A stretch of 64,000 nucleotides of DNA from Brevundimonas nasdae (lineage in GTDB: Bacteria > Pseudomonadota > Alphaproteobacteria > Caulobacterales > Caulobacteraceae): positions 1-64,000 of the forward strand of contig NZ_JAEPWN010000011.1 of the NCBI RefSeq assembly GCF_016654005.1. The letters run 5' to 3'. The notes under the pieces are model-generated. The model made no database searches, was not told the origin of the DNA, and was given only the letters and a program-made list of their open reading frames with translations. The position numbers were made by a program, and so were the translations under genes. Below are positions 32,380 through 41,656 of the stretch, piece after piece (position 1 is the first letter of the stretch; the number at the start of each line of letters is the position of its first letter).

Positions 32380-33513
32380 TCAGGGACGTTCGGCGCGCGC
32401 GGCGAACCACGGCGTGATTCGCGCCAACGCCTCCTGAACCTCAGGCGTGGACACCGCAAAGCTGAAGCGGATGTAGTGATGGCCCTCGACCGGGTCGAAA
32501 TCGACGCCGGGGGCCGTGGCGACGCCGGTGTCGCGCAGCAGATCCTGGCAGAAGGCCATGCTGTCACTGGTCAGGTGGCCGATATCCGCCCAGATGTAGA
32601 AGGCCCCGTCCGGCGGAGCGATCTTCTTCAGGCCCAGCGCAGGCAGGGCCTCCAGCATCAGGGCGCGGTTGCGGGCATAGGTCTGGATATGACCTTCCAA
32701 CTCGTCTGTCTGATCCATGGCGACCAGACCTGCGTGCTGGCTCAGCGACGGCGGGGTCAGGAACATATTGCCGATGCGGGCGCAGGCGGCGTCGATTTCA
32801 GCCTCCGGAACCAGCAGCCAGCCCAACCGCCAGCCCGCCATGCTCCAATATTTGGAGAAGCTGTTGATGATGATCGCATCGGGCGCAAACTGCAGCATGG
32901 ACGGCGTCGGACCGACGTAGCTGAGGCCGTGATAAATCTCGTCGGAGATGATGGCGATGTTGCGCGCGCGGCAGACGGCGGCGATGGCGGCCAGTTCTTC
33001 ATTGGGAATGATGGTGCCGGTCGGGTTGGCCGGGCTGGCGATGATCACGCCCGCTGGCGCAGGCTCCAGCGCCTCCAGTTGGGCGGCGGTCAGCTGGAAC
33101 CGGGTCTCCGGCCCGCAGGCGACCTCCACCGGATCCAGATGCAGGGCGCGCAGGGTGTTGCGATAGGCGACATAGCCGGGACGGGCCAGGGCGATGCGGT
33201 CGCCGGGCCGGAACCTCATGCTCAGGGCCAGAACCAGCGCGGGCGAGGCGCCGTTCGTCAGGACGATCCGCTCAGGCGCCACGGCGACGCCGTAACGCTC
33301 GTCATAGAGGCGGGCGATGCGGGCGCACAGGTCGGGGCTTTCCCAATAGCCCATGGCGTCCTGATCCAGCACCTGATGGGCGCGGGCGATGGCGGCGGCG
33401 GGCGCTCCCGTCGACGGCTGGCCGAACTCCATATGGATGATGGAACGGCCTTCGGATTTCAGCTGGTGCGCCAGGCGGCTGACGGAAATGGCGCGGAAAG
33501 GTTCGACGGTCAT
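32380..33513 (-). CDS. Class I/II PLP-dependent aminotransferase
   Basis: A 377-residue fold-type-I aminotransferase with N163 (PANPTG), D191 and Y194 (ISDEIYHG), Schiff-base K221 (NSFSKYWSMAGWRLG) and the substrate-carboxylate arginine in the C-terminal domain (YIRFSFA). The substrate cannot be read from the sequence; aspartate/aromatic-type activity is most likely. It starts 9 bp after the rsmA stop and is probably the last gene of the lpt-surA-pdxA-rsmA transcription unit. Confidence 0.9.
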   Translation of the reverse strand: MTVEPFRAISVSRLAHQLKSEGRSIIHMEFGQPSTGAPAAAIARAHQVLDQDAMGYWESPDLCARIARLYDERYGVAVAPERIVLTNGASPALVLALSMRFRPGDRIALARPGYVAYRNTLRALHLDPVEVACGPETRFQLTAAQLEALEPAPAGVIIASPANPTGTIIPNEELAAIAAVCRARNIAIISDEIYHGLSYVGPTPSMLQFAPDAIIINSFSKYWSMAGWRLGWLLVPEAEIDAACARIGNMFLTPPSLSQHAGLVAMDQTDELEGHIQTYARNRALMLEALPALGLKKIAPPDGAFYIWADIGHLTSDSMAFCQDLLRDTGVATAPGVDFDPVEGHHYIRFSFAVSTPEVQEALARITPWFAARAERP

Positions 33514-33522
33514 GTCTGATGC

Positions 33523-34332
33523 TCAGGAAATCGCGTCGGCCAGGCGCAGGAAACCCGCCACGTCGATGGTTTCGGCGCGGGCGTCGGGCTCGATGCCGGC
33601 CGCTTCGCACAGGGCGGCGCCGCCCAGCTGTTTCAGGCTGGAGCGCAGCATCTTGCGGCGCTGGCCGAAGGCGGCGGCGGTGACGCGCTCCAGCTTTTTG
33701 AGCCGCTCCGGGCTGGGGCGCTCGGCCAGCGGGACCAGATGCACGACGGCGGAGGCCACCTTGGGCGGAGGGGTGAAGGCGGCGGCGGGCAGGTGCATGA
33801 CGATGCGCGCGGTGCAGACGGCCTGGGAGATCACGGCCAGGCGGCCATAGGCGTCTTCGCCGGGGCCAGCGGCGACGCGCTCGGCGACCTCCTTCTGGAA
33901 CATCAGGGTCAGGCTGTGCGGCAGCCACGGCCCGGTCAGCCATTTGATCAGCAGGGCCGTGCCGACGTTGTAGGGCAGGTTGGAGACCAGATGGGCCGGG
34001 CCGGAAACCAGATCGGCCTCCTTCACCTTCAGGGCGTCGGCCTCGACGATGGTCAGGCGGCCGGAGCCGTCGTCCAGTTCGGACAGCAGGGGGATGAAGC
34101 GGGGGTCTTTCTCGACCAGAACCACGGGACCGGCGTCGGATTCCAGCAGGGCGCGGGTCAGGCCGCCGGGGCCGGGCCCGACCTCGATCACGGCGCGGCC
34201 TTCGAACGGGCCAGCCAGCCGCACGATCTTGCGGGTGACGTTCAGGTCCAGCAGGAAATGCTGGCCGAAGCTCTTCTTGGCCGAAAGGCCGTGGGCGTCG
34301 AGGGTTTCGCGGAGGGAAGGTTGGTCGGTCAC
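33523..34332 (-). CDS. rsmA: 16S rRNA dimethyladenosine transferase
   Basis: A 269-residue KsgA/RsmA methyltransferase: KKSFGQHFLLD at the start, SAM motif IEVGPGPGGLTRALL, and the adenine-binding NLPYNVGT. It dimethylates A1518 and A1519 of 16S rRNA late in 30S assembly. It follows pdxA by 8 bp, the standard surA-pdxA-rsmA order. Confidence 0.95.
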   Translation of the reverse strand: MTDQPSLRETLDAHGLSAKKSFGQHFLLDLNVTRKIVRLAGPFEGRAVIEVGPGPGGLTRALLESDAGPVVLVEKDPRFIPLLSELDDGSGRLTIVEADALKVKEADLVSGPAHLVSNLPYNVGTALLIKWLTGPWLPHSLTLMFQKEVAERVAAGPGEDAYGRLAVISQAVCTARIVMHLPAAAFTPPPKVASAVVHLVPLAERPSPERLKKLERVTAAAFGQRRKMLRSSLKQLGGAALCEAAGIEPDARAETIDVAGFLRLADAIS

Positions 34333-34340
34333 ACGCCCTG

Positions 34341-35333
34341 TTAGCGCGCGCCGCGCGCCTTCGCCATCTCCGATGCCAGTCGGATGGCGGCGATCATGCT
34401 GTCGGGACGTGCGATGCCCTTTCCAGCGATATCGAAGCCGGTGCCATGGTCGGGCGAGGTGCGGATGACGGGCAGGCCCAGCGAGACGTTCACGCCGCCC
34501 CAGAAGTCCAGCGTCTTGACCGGAATCAGGGCCTGATCGTGGTACATGCAGATGGCGGCGTCATAGGTGGCGCGGGCCTCGTCATGGAACAGGGTGTCGG
34601 CGGATCGGGGATCGGTGATGTCGATGCCTTCGGCGCGGAGCTGGCGGGCGACCGGGATCAGGATGTCGATCTCCTGAAGGCCCAGGGCGCCGCCTTCGCC
34701 CGCATGGGGGTTCAGGGCGGCCATGGCCAGACGCGGGCGGGCGATGGCGAAGTCGCGCTTCAGGCTTTCATGGACGACGCGGGCGGTGCGGGCGACGCGC
34801 TCGGCGGTGACAAGTTCCGGCACCTGATCCAGAGCGACGTGGATGGTCACCAGACAGGCGCGCAGGTTCTGGGCCGTCAGCATCATCACCGGGCCGCGCG
34901 TGCCGGGATAGGGGGCGTCGGCGGTCAGTTCGGCGATGAACTCGGTATGACCCGGAAAGCGGAAGCCTGACGCATACATGGGCGCCTTGGCGATGGGGGC
35001 GGTGACGACGCCGGACGCCTCTCCGGACAGGGCGAAGCTGACCGCCTCTTCAATGCCGTCGGCGACGGAGGGGGCGTTGGCGGGATCAGGGCGGCCAACC
35101 TCGACCGGACGGGGAAGGGGGCGGTGAATGACCGGCAGGGCGGAGGCGAACCGATCCGCTGCGTCCGCTGGCGTCATGATCTCCGCCACAGGCACGCCCT
35201 GACGCCGCATCAGATCGGCGTCGCCGATGACGGCGAAGGGGGCGGCCTCAGTCGAAAGCGCGCGCCAGGAGGCGGCGATGATCTCCGGCCCGACGCCGGC
35301 GGGTTCGCCCAGCGTCAGAACCAGAGGCCTCAT
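34341..35333 (-). CDS. pdxA: 4-hydroxythreonine-4-phosphate dehydrogenase
   Basis: A 330-residue PdxA: LTLGEPAGVGPEI at the N-terminus, FPGHTEFIAELT, NPHAGEGG and MYHDQALIPVKTL, which contain the metal-binding histidines. It oxidises 4-phosphohydroxy-L-threonine in de novo pyridoxal phosphate synthesis. The start overlaps the surA stop by one base. Confidence 0.95.
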   Translation of the reverse strand: MRPLVLTLGEPAGVGPEIIAASWRALSTEAAPFAVIGDADLMRRQGVPVAEIMTPADAADRFASALPVIHRPLPRPVEVGRPDPANAPSVADGIEEAVSFALSGEASGVVTAPIAKAPMYASGFRFPGHTEFIAELTADAPYPGTRGPVMMLTAQNLRACLVTIHVALDQVPELVTAERVARTARVVHESLKRDFAIARPRLAMAALNPHAGEGGALGLQEIDILIPVARQLRAEGIDITDPRSADTLFHDEARATYDAAICMYHDQALIPVKTLDFWGGVNVSLGLPVIRTSPDHGTGFDIAGKGIARPDSMIAAIRLASEMAKARGAR

Positions 35334-36679
35334 TATTTGAACTCGATCAGGGCGTCGTTGCGGATGTCGCGCAGATAGCGACGCTCAAGCACCGACAGGT
35401 TCTGACCACGCAGGCGGTTTTCCACCTGCTGGCGCGACGGGGCTTCCGGCCCGCCGACGCGACGACCGCACAGGGCGACCAGATGCAGGCCCAGAGGGGT
35501 GCGGATCGGCGTCGAGATGGCGCCGACTTCACTGGTGCGGGCGAACTGCTGGAACTGGGGCGCCAGGTTGGCGATGTCCGATTCGCCCAGGTCCGCGCCG
35601 GTCACACCCTGGGTCGCGCGCGCCGTGGACAGGATGCTGTCGCAGGTCAGGCCCTGACGCATGGCTTCCAGCGTGCGGGTCGCGGCGGTGATCTGGGCCT
35701 CGGTCGCGGCTTCGGGCAGTTCGACCATGACCTGCTTCAGCGACGCCAGGCTGGTGGAGGCGCCGTCGCGCTTGTCACGCAGATACAGGATATAGACGCC
35801 GCCCTCGACCGGGATCGGGTTGGACAGCTGTCCGGGCTGAAGCTGGTCCAACGCGGCCTGAAGCGGCGGCTGCAGCGAGGCCTTGATGACCCAGCCGGCG
35901 TCGCCGGGGACGCGCGACGAGGCGGAGGGCGCCGAGGAGAACTGCTGGGCGACGGCCTGGAAGGGCGCGCCCTGAATGATCTGCTGCACCAGTTGGCGCG
36001 CGCCGTTCAGCGCCGCCTGCTGGCCGCCGACGCGGGCGGCTTCGATATAGATTTCGCCGAGCAGGTACTGCGGCTGGGCCGCAGCTTCGTTCAGGCGGCG
36101 GATCTCCTGGTCGATCTGCAGGGTGCTGGCGCGGGCGCGCGAGCCGAAGCGGCCGCCGGTCAGACGCTGCCAGCCGATCTCGATGCGCAGGTTTTCGCGG
36201 AAGGCGTCAGGGTTGATGCCGCCTTCCTGCAGGAAATGCATGTAGTCGGCAGGCGTGGCGCCGGCGCGACGGGCCATGTCGGCGATCTCCTCGTCGACGT
36301 CGGCGGCGGTGACCGTCAACTGCTTGAACTTGGTCATCTCCTGCGCCTTGAGGCGGTCTTCGATGAGGTTGTTCAGCGCGGCCTGCTGGATGGCGGGCAG
36401 ATTTTCCTCGGTCGGCTGGACCTGGGCCGAGGCGATCAGCATCAGCATCCGCTGGCGCAGATCAAAGCCGGTGATGATCTGGTCGTTGACCGTGGCCACG
36501 ATGCCGTCGGCCAGCTGGAACTGGGGTTGGGTCGCGGTGTGCGGCGCAGGCGCAACCTCGGCGGCCGGATTCGGCGCGCCGGCGACTGCGCCAGGAGCGG
36601 GAGCCGTCTGACCGTAGGCCGAACCGGCGAGGAGGAACGCCGCGAGCGCAGCCCCCGTCGAATAACGCATCAAACCCAT
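35333..36679 (-). CDS. surA: SurA-like periplasmic chaperone / peptidyl-prolyl isomerase
   Basis: A 448-residue secreted protein. A signal peptide (ending near AGSAYGQ) and an Ala/Pro-rich linker precede a SurA N-terminal domain (GIVATVNDQIITGFDLRQRM, in part), a parvulin-type domain near residues 200-310 (LGEIYIEA ... GGVYILYLRDKR), and a C-terminal segment with a second, degenerate parvulin-like portion. It escorts outer-membrane proteins such as LptD, encoded immediately upstream. A second ATG four codons in (36670) is also possible. Confidence 0.9.
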   Translation of the reverse strand: MGLMRYSTGAALAAFLLAGSAYGQTAPAPGAVAGAPNPAAEVAPAPHTATQPQFQLADGIVATVNDQIITGFDLRQRMLMLIASAQVQPTEENLPAIQQAALNNLIEDRLKAQEMTKFKQLTVTAADVDEEIADMARRAGATPADYMHFLQEGGINPDAFRENLRIEIGWQRLTGGRFGSRARASTLQIDQEIRRLNEAAAQPQYLLGEIYIEAARVGGQQAALNGARQLVQQIIQGAPFQAVAQQFSSAPSASSRVPGDAGWVIKASLQPPLQAALDQLQPGQLSNPIPVEGGVYILYLRDKRDGASTSLASLKQVMVELPEAATEAQITAATRTLEAMRQGLTCDSILSTARATQGVTGADLGESDIANLAPQFQQFARTSEVGAISTPIRTPLGLHLVALCGRRVGGPEAPSRQQVENRLRGQNLSVLERRYLRDIRNDALIEFK

Positions 36680-36751
36680 AGGTCTTCCTGATTCCTCACA
36701 GCGGTCCGTCGGCCATCGTGGTCAGCGGTCGCGCCCCGTAAAGCGTCATGC

Positions 36752-39208
36752 TCAACGTATGTCGCTCTGTCCATAACCTGAACCTCCGAAAGTGGCGAGG
36801 TTTAGGCGGATATACACCCCGTCGGACCGGCCGCTGTCGCGAACGCGCGTATTATCGCGGCGGAAGCCGAATTCAACGCGCAGGCAGTCGTCGTCATACA
36901 GGACGCCGATTTCCGAGCGGGTGATGATGTCCTGCTCCAGATCGGCGATCCCGGCCAGGGCCACGCCCCAGTTGCCGTACAGGAACTGCTGGCCTGCCAG
37001 CTGGATGAACTCGTAGTTGCGGTTCAGATCGCCCGCCAGCGGGTTGGAGCGGTCCACGATATAGCTGACGGTGGCGGCGTTGCGGCGGCCCCAGCGGCCA
37101 TCCAGCGCGGCTTCTGCACGGCGGATGTCGCCCGATCCGTCGATGGTGGCGTGCGCCCAGCTGCGGATGCGGTCCGACGGCGAATAGCTGCCCTGAACCA
37201 CCCAGTCCGAGGTCGATGAGGCCAGGCCTGTGGGATCATAGAGATCGCCCGTCAGACTGTCGGGGATGGTGGTGCGGAAGGCGTTTTCATCGTCGGCGCG
37301 ATAGCTGCGGCCCACGAACAGGCTGGCGCTGCGGCCGGCCGACCAGCGAATCGTCGCCCGACCGCCTGCCGTGAAGCGTGCGCCGCCCTCGATCAGGTCG
37401 TAGCCCGAGAAGCGGTCCATGCGGAACAGCGAGGATTCGTCCAGTTCGATGACCTGGGCGTCTTCGTTGGGGATGCGCGGGTCGATGTCGGTCTTGCTGG
37501 AGATCGAGATCTGGGCGACCGGCTCCAGGATGATGTCGCCCTTGGCCGTGCGCTTGACCAGCGGATAGGTGAAGTCGACTCCGGCGCTGAGCCGCGAGCG
37601 GGTGACGGTCTGGTCGCTGTCGACGCCCATCATCGGCGGCAGGTCGGCCATCGAATAGAAGTCGACGCGGGTGTCGACGAAGGGCTCGATCCGCACGCCC
37701 TGAGGCGTGATGACGGTGCGGCGCCATTCGGCCTGGCCGGTGACGCGGCGGCTGTCGACGCCTGACAGACCGGTCGTGACCGGGGGCGCCATGGCGGGGT
37801 TCAGGATCGGCGCGCCGACGAAGGCCTCACGCGTCAGGGACACGGCCGAACCCTTCAGACGCAGACGGCCGCCGAAGACCGGATCATGCGGCTCCCAGCG
37901 GGCGTCGATCAGCGGGGCGACGATCGGCAGGTTCTCGTCGCTCTCGAACACCTTGTTGCCGTTGGCGTCGCGGAAATCGTTGTCGGCGAAGCGCGGGTCC
38001 AGGCGCAGGCTCTGGATGCGGAAGGCCGCGACCGAGACATAGGACCGGTCGGTCTGGCGTTCGGCGTAGAGCTGGGTGATCAGGCGGCGACGGTCCCCGT
38101 AATAGAGGCCGTTGTCCTGGTACGGGTCGCGAATGGCGTAGCGGTCGAACAGGGTCTTGTCGGAAGTGTGCTCGGCCGTGAAGCCGAAGCGCCACGGCCC
38201 CGCCGGGTCATAATTGCCGTGCGACAATAGATAGCTGCGGCTTTCGCGGTCGTTGGCGACCAGGCTGTTGCCGATGGCCTTGTCGAAATTTCGCTCGTAG
38301 GTGTAGCCGCCGCGCACCGTGATCGCGCCGTCCACGAAGCGACGACGCCATTGCGCATTCAGGAAGGGCGCGATCTCGGAGTTGAACTGCGGGCTGATCA
38401 GCCAGTCTTCCGAGGGCGACACGACGTGCAGATAGGGCGTCTCTGCCGAGAAGCCGCGTCCGTCGTCATAGTTGACGATGGGCACCAGGAAGCCGGAGGC
38501 CCGCTCCACCGTTGGGTCGGGGTGGGCGAAATAGGGCGTGTAGAGGATCGGCACCCCGCCGACGCGGAAGACGGCGTTGCGATACAGGATGGCGTGCAGG
38601 GCCTCGTCCTGAACCACGCGCTCGGCCTGGATCGAGATGCTGGGCGTCTTGGGGCCCTTGGCGTCGCAGATGGGGCAGGGAGTGAAGATGGCGTAGTTCA
38701 TCTCGCTCACCTTCTCGCTGCGGCGAACCACGGTGGAGGCCATCAGGCTGGCGCCGTTCTGGAAGCGGGTGGCGAAATCCACGCCGACGCCTGTGGTCAG
38801 GTCGCGGTCGAGTTCGAGATGGTCGGCATAGATGACCGTGCCGTCGGGGGTGATGGCCTCGACTCGGCCATCCGCCGTCGCCGTGCCGTTCGCCAGATCG
38901 TACGACAGGCTTTCGCCGCGCAGGACATGGCCGCGTGAGCGGGCGTAAACTCGGTCTTCGGCTGTGCCGGTCGCGGTGACCGTGTCGCCCTGGCGGGTGG
39001 CGGAATCGGCGTCGATATAGAGGGCCTGAGGCGTAAGGCCGTCGTCGACGACCTGTTTCGACACGGCCTGTCCCGAGGCGGCGGGAGCAGGTTGGGCGGA
39101 CTGAGCCGCCGCAGCCGTGGCGAAGGGCGCGCAGGCGATCAGCGCTGCGCCAGCCAGAAGCCTTTGCCGAAAGGCGTTGGAGCGCCAGTCGCGGCGATCA
39201 CCCTGCAT
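36752..39208 (-). CDS. lptD: LPS-assembly protein LptD
   Basis: An 818-residue outer-membrane protein. It has a signal peptide (GAALIACAPFATAAAAQ), then an OstA/LptA-like jellyroll (DGLTPQALYIDADSATRQGD), then a 26-strand-type barrel region (RASGFLVPIVNYDDGRGFS). Cysteines at PCPICDAKG and DDDCLRVEFGF may form the disulfides needed for LptD maturation. It inserts LPS into the outer leaflet with LptE. ATG 39208 (MQGDRRDW) gives a normal signal; the open frame to 39307 is rejected because it overlaps lptG. Confidence 0.94.
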   Translation of the reverse strand: MQGDRRDWRSNAFRQRLLAGAALIACAPFATAAAAQSAQPAPAASGQAVSKQVVDDGLTPQALYIDADSATRQGDTVTATGTAEDRVYARSRGHVLRGESLSYDLANGTATADGRVEAITPDGTVIYADHLELDRDLTTGVGVDFATRFQNGASLMASTVVRRSEKVSEMNYAIFTPCPICDAKGPKTPSISIQAERVVQDEALHAILYRNAVFRVGGVPILYTPYFAHPDPTVERASGFLVPIVNYDDGRGFSAETPYLHVVSPSEDWLISPQFNSEIAPFLNAQWRRRFVDGAITVRGGYTYERNFDKAIGNSLVANDRESRSYLLSHGNYDPAGPWRFGFTAEHTSDKTLFDRYAIRDPYQDNGLYYGDRRRLITQLYAERQTDRSYVSVAAFRIQSLRLDPRFADNDFRDANGNKVFESDENLPIVAPLIDARWEPHDPVFGGRLRLKGSAVSLTREAFVGAPILNPAMAPPVTTGLSGVDSRRVTGQAEWRRTVITPQGVRIEPFVDTRVDFYSMADLPPMMGVDSDQTVTRSRLSAGVDFTYPLVKRTAKGDIILEPVAQISISSKTDIDPRIPNEDAQVIELDESSLFRMDRFSGYDLIEGGARFTAGGRATIRWSAGRSASLFVGRSYRADDENAFRTTIPDSLTGDLYDPTGLASSTSDWVVQGSYSPSDRIRSWAHATIDGSGDIRRAEAALDGRWGRRNAATVSYIVDRSNPLAGDLNRNYEFIQLAGQQFLYGNWGVALAGIADLEQDIITRSEIGVLYDDDCLRVEFGFRRDNTRVRDSGRSDGVYIRLNLATFGGSGYGQSDIR

Positions 39209-39240
39209 ATGCAATCCGTCGTCTGAGTAAGGGAGCCCGC

Positions 39241-40380
39241 TTAGCCGTCTTCGGTATAGAACAGCAAGGTGAACGCGGCGAGGGCTGTCAGCACGGGCGG
39301 AAGCCATGCCGCGACAAACGGGGCCACGACCTCGGCCGAACCCATGGCTGAGGAGAACTGGTTCAGGAAGAAGAAGGCGAAGCCCAGCACCACGGCGGAC
39401 ACGCTCATCTTGGCCAGATCGCCCAGACGCATCAGCCGCAGCGAGAAGGCGGCGGCCAGGATCGACATGGCGGCGAACACCAGCGGCGTGGCCAGCAGCT
39501 GCTGCAGACGCAGACGATAGGCGGTCGAGGTGAAGCCTGCGTTTTCGATTCGCTGAATCTGGTTCGGCAGCGACCAGAACGGGGTCGACTGAGGCCGGGC
39601 GAACCGCTCGAACGCTTCCTTGTCCGCCAGGCTGGAGGGCAGGTCGAGGGTGGAATAGGTGACGGCCTTCTGACCCACCTGGGCGCCAGTGGCGTTGTTC
39701 AGGCGCCAGCGACCCGCACTGAGGGTCGCCGACTGGGCGTCGATCCGCTCGGAGAAGGTGCGGCCGCCGTCGGCGCCGGTCGTGTAGATGAAGAAGCTGA
39801 CGTCCAGCAGGCGCGCGTTGGCGCGGTCCTGGCGGGCAGAGCGGATGATCATCTGGCGCTGGTCGTCGCCCTCGCGCAGCCAGATCGCCTCCTGGGAATC
39901 AGCGCCGAGCGTGGTTCCCGAAATCCGCGCCCGCTCGCGCTGCCACATGGCGTCGCCGGACGCCGCCAGCGGGCCCAGCACGGTGACGGTCAGTATGCCC
40001 AGAACGAAAGCCATCCCTGCGGCCGGCAGCACGAAACGCCAGGCCGATACCCCTGCGGCGCGCATGGCGACCAGTTCGCTGCGGCGGTTCAGGCCGATGA
40101 AGGCGGTCAATGTGCCGAACAGGAAGACGAACGGCAGAAGCTGCACGATCACCGACGGCGACTTCATCAGCACCAGGCCGAAGATGCGCACCGCCGACAG
40201 ATCCTGGGCCGAGCCGACGCCGCGCGACACCTCCACGAAGTCGATCAGCATGACCAGGGCGGCGATCACCGCCAGGGCCAGGCCCAGCGAGCGCAACTGC
40301 TGGATCAGGACATAGCGTTCGATCCGGCCCAGACGCGGCAGGTGCGGCGAAAAGCGCGACGGCATGAAGGACGTGCTCAT
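39241..40380 (-). CDS. lptG: LPS export ABC transporter permease LptG
   Basis: A 379-residue permease of the YjgP/YjgQ family: IERYVLIQQLRSLGLALAV, further helices around residues 60-120, a central periplasmic beta-jellyroll (about 140-270), and three C-terminal helices. With LptF and LptB it extracts LPS from the inner membrane. It overlaps the lptF stop by 4 bp and is followed by lptD. Confidence 0.92.
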   Translation of the reverse strand: MSTSFMPSRFSPHLPRLGRIERYVLIQQLRSLGLALAVIAALVMLIDFVEVSRGVGSAQDLSAVRIFGLVLMKSPSVIVQLLPFVFLFGTLTAFIGLNRRSELVAMRAAGVSAWRFVLPAAGMAFVLGILTVTVLGPLAASGDAMWQRERARISGTTLGADSQEAIWLREGDDQRQMIIRSARQDRANARLLDVSFFIYTTGADGGRTFSERIDAQSATLSAGRWRLNNATGAQVGQKAVTYSTLDLPSSLADKEAFERFARPQSTPFWSLPNQIQRIENAGFTSTAYRLRLQQLLATPLVFAAMSILAAAFSLRLMRLGDLAKMSVSAVVLGFAFFFLNQFSSAMGSAEVVAPFVAAWLPPVLTALAAFTLLFYTEDG

Positions 40381-41513
40381 GCGAATCTCGCCTTCAGCTT
40401 CTCAAGGGCGGGCCACTGACGCCGACGCCGGGGCTTCAACGCCCGGAACAGGACCCGCAGCGAAATGGCGATGGCGGCGATGGGGACCAGATACTGCAGG
40501 ATATTCATCCAGCCGTTCCAGGCGCTGGCGGCGACAAGGGCGTAACCGACGACGCGCAACAGCAGGAACAGGCCCGCCGACTTGGCGATTCGCAGCGAAT
40601 AGCCGGTTCGGCTGAACGCTCCACCCAGAATGGCGGACAGGGCCAGCGACATGGCGACAAGCGCATACAGCGGCGATGACATCCGCGAATGAGCCTCGGC
40701 CAGAAGTTCGCCGCGCGAGCCCGCGGTCTCAAGCAGACGCGGCGACGGATTCATCAACTGGGGCAGATACAGGTCCGACGGCTTGTAGCGGATCGTCTCG
40801 TTCACGCTGGTGAAGGGAGCCAGTGAGAAGTCGTAACGGTCGAACGACAGGGTCTCCAGCACGCCGCCTGACGAATAGCGCTGGGCCGAACCCTCGATCA
40901 TGGTCAGGATCGGCGTACCGGCGGCGTCGCGGCTGAAGCGGGCCTCGGCGGCGTTCCAGGTGGTGACCTTTGCGCCGTCCTCCAGATAGACGAACAGATT
41001 CTTGATCAGGCCGTTCTGCTCGATCTGCTGCACATAGACGGTCAGGCCGTTGGGGCCTTGGACAAATTGCCCCTCCTCGACCAGCAGCGCGGCCAGATCG
41101 GTGCGGATGGCGAAGGCCTGACGCCGTGTCTCGTGCTGGGCCCAGGGCAGGAAGAACAGATTGACCAGCAGGGTGACCAGGGCGACCAGCACGGCCAGGC
41201 GGGCGGCGGGCGAAATCACCTGCCAGCGCGTCATGCCGCCCGCGAAGGCCGCCGTCATCTCCTGCTCGCGCTGCAGCCGCGTCAGGGCGATCAGGGCGCC
41301 GACGAACAGGCCGATGGGCAGGATGACCGACAACAGCTGCGGCAGGGCCAGCAGGGTCAGCTTGGCCATCACCCAGACGCTCTGACCGCGTTCGACGATG
41401 AACTTCAGCTGGTCCAGGCTCTGGCTCAGAATCCCGATTCCAGCCAGGGCGGCGCACGCTGCGACCACGGGCAGCGAGATCTGTCGGAAAAGGTATCTTT
41501 GAATCAGGTTCAT
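40377..41513 (-). CDS. lptF: LPS export ABC transporter permease LptF
   Basis: A 378-residue permease of the same family as LptG, starting MNLIQRYLFRQI, with LPQLLSVILPIGLFVGALIAL (in part) and the coupling-helix region LTRLQREQEMTAAFAGG, a periplasmic domain, and C-terminal helices ending in a basic tail. The open frame extends to 41591, but ATG 41513 is the family start. It begins the lptF-lptG-lptD-surA-pdxA-rsmA unit and is divergent from pepA. Confidence 0.92.
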   Translation of the reverse strand: MNLIQRYLFRQISLPVVAACAALAGIGILSQSLDQLKFIVERGQSVWVMAKLTLLALPQLLSVILPIGLFVGALIALTRLQREQEMTAAFAGGMTRWQVISPAARLAVLVALVTLLVNLFFLPWAQHETRRQAFAIRTDLAALLVEEGQFVQGPNGLTVYVQQIEQNGLIKNLFVYLEDGAKVTTWNAAEARFSRDAAGTPILTMIEGSAQRYSSGGVLETLSFDRYDFSLAPFTSVNETIRYKPSDLYLPQLMNPSPRLLETAGSRGELLAEAHSRMSSPLYALVAMSLALSAILGGAFSRTGYSLRIAKSAGLFLLLRVVGYALVAASAWNGWMNILQYLVPIAAIAISLRVLFRALKPRRRRQWPALEKLKARFA

Positions 41514-41575
41514 GGGCGGATGGACTTCGCCCGGTTGCAGGCGGCGATATTGAGGCGCATCTAGTAGCACATGAG

Positions 41576-41602
41576 GGCGCGTCTGCGGCAAGCGGACGCG
41601 CC
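41576..41602. promoter_or_regulatory. Stable hairpin in the lptF-pepA divergent region
   Basis: GGCGCGTCTGC (41576-41586) pairs with GCGGACGCGCC (41592-41602) over 11 bp including one T-G wobble, with a GGCAA loop. On the plus strand it is followed by ATTGTCTTTT. It may lie in the leader of one of the two divergent transcripts, or be an operator. Confidence 0.35.
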
Positions 41603-41656
41603 ATTGTCTTTTCGCCCTTTTACAGATGCCGGGTGGGGCCTGGCTGGAGTCGCTGA

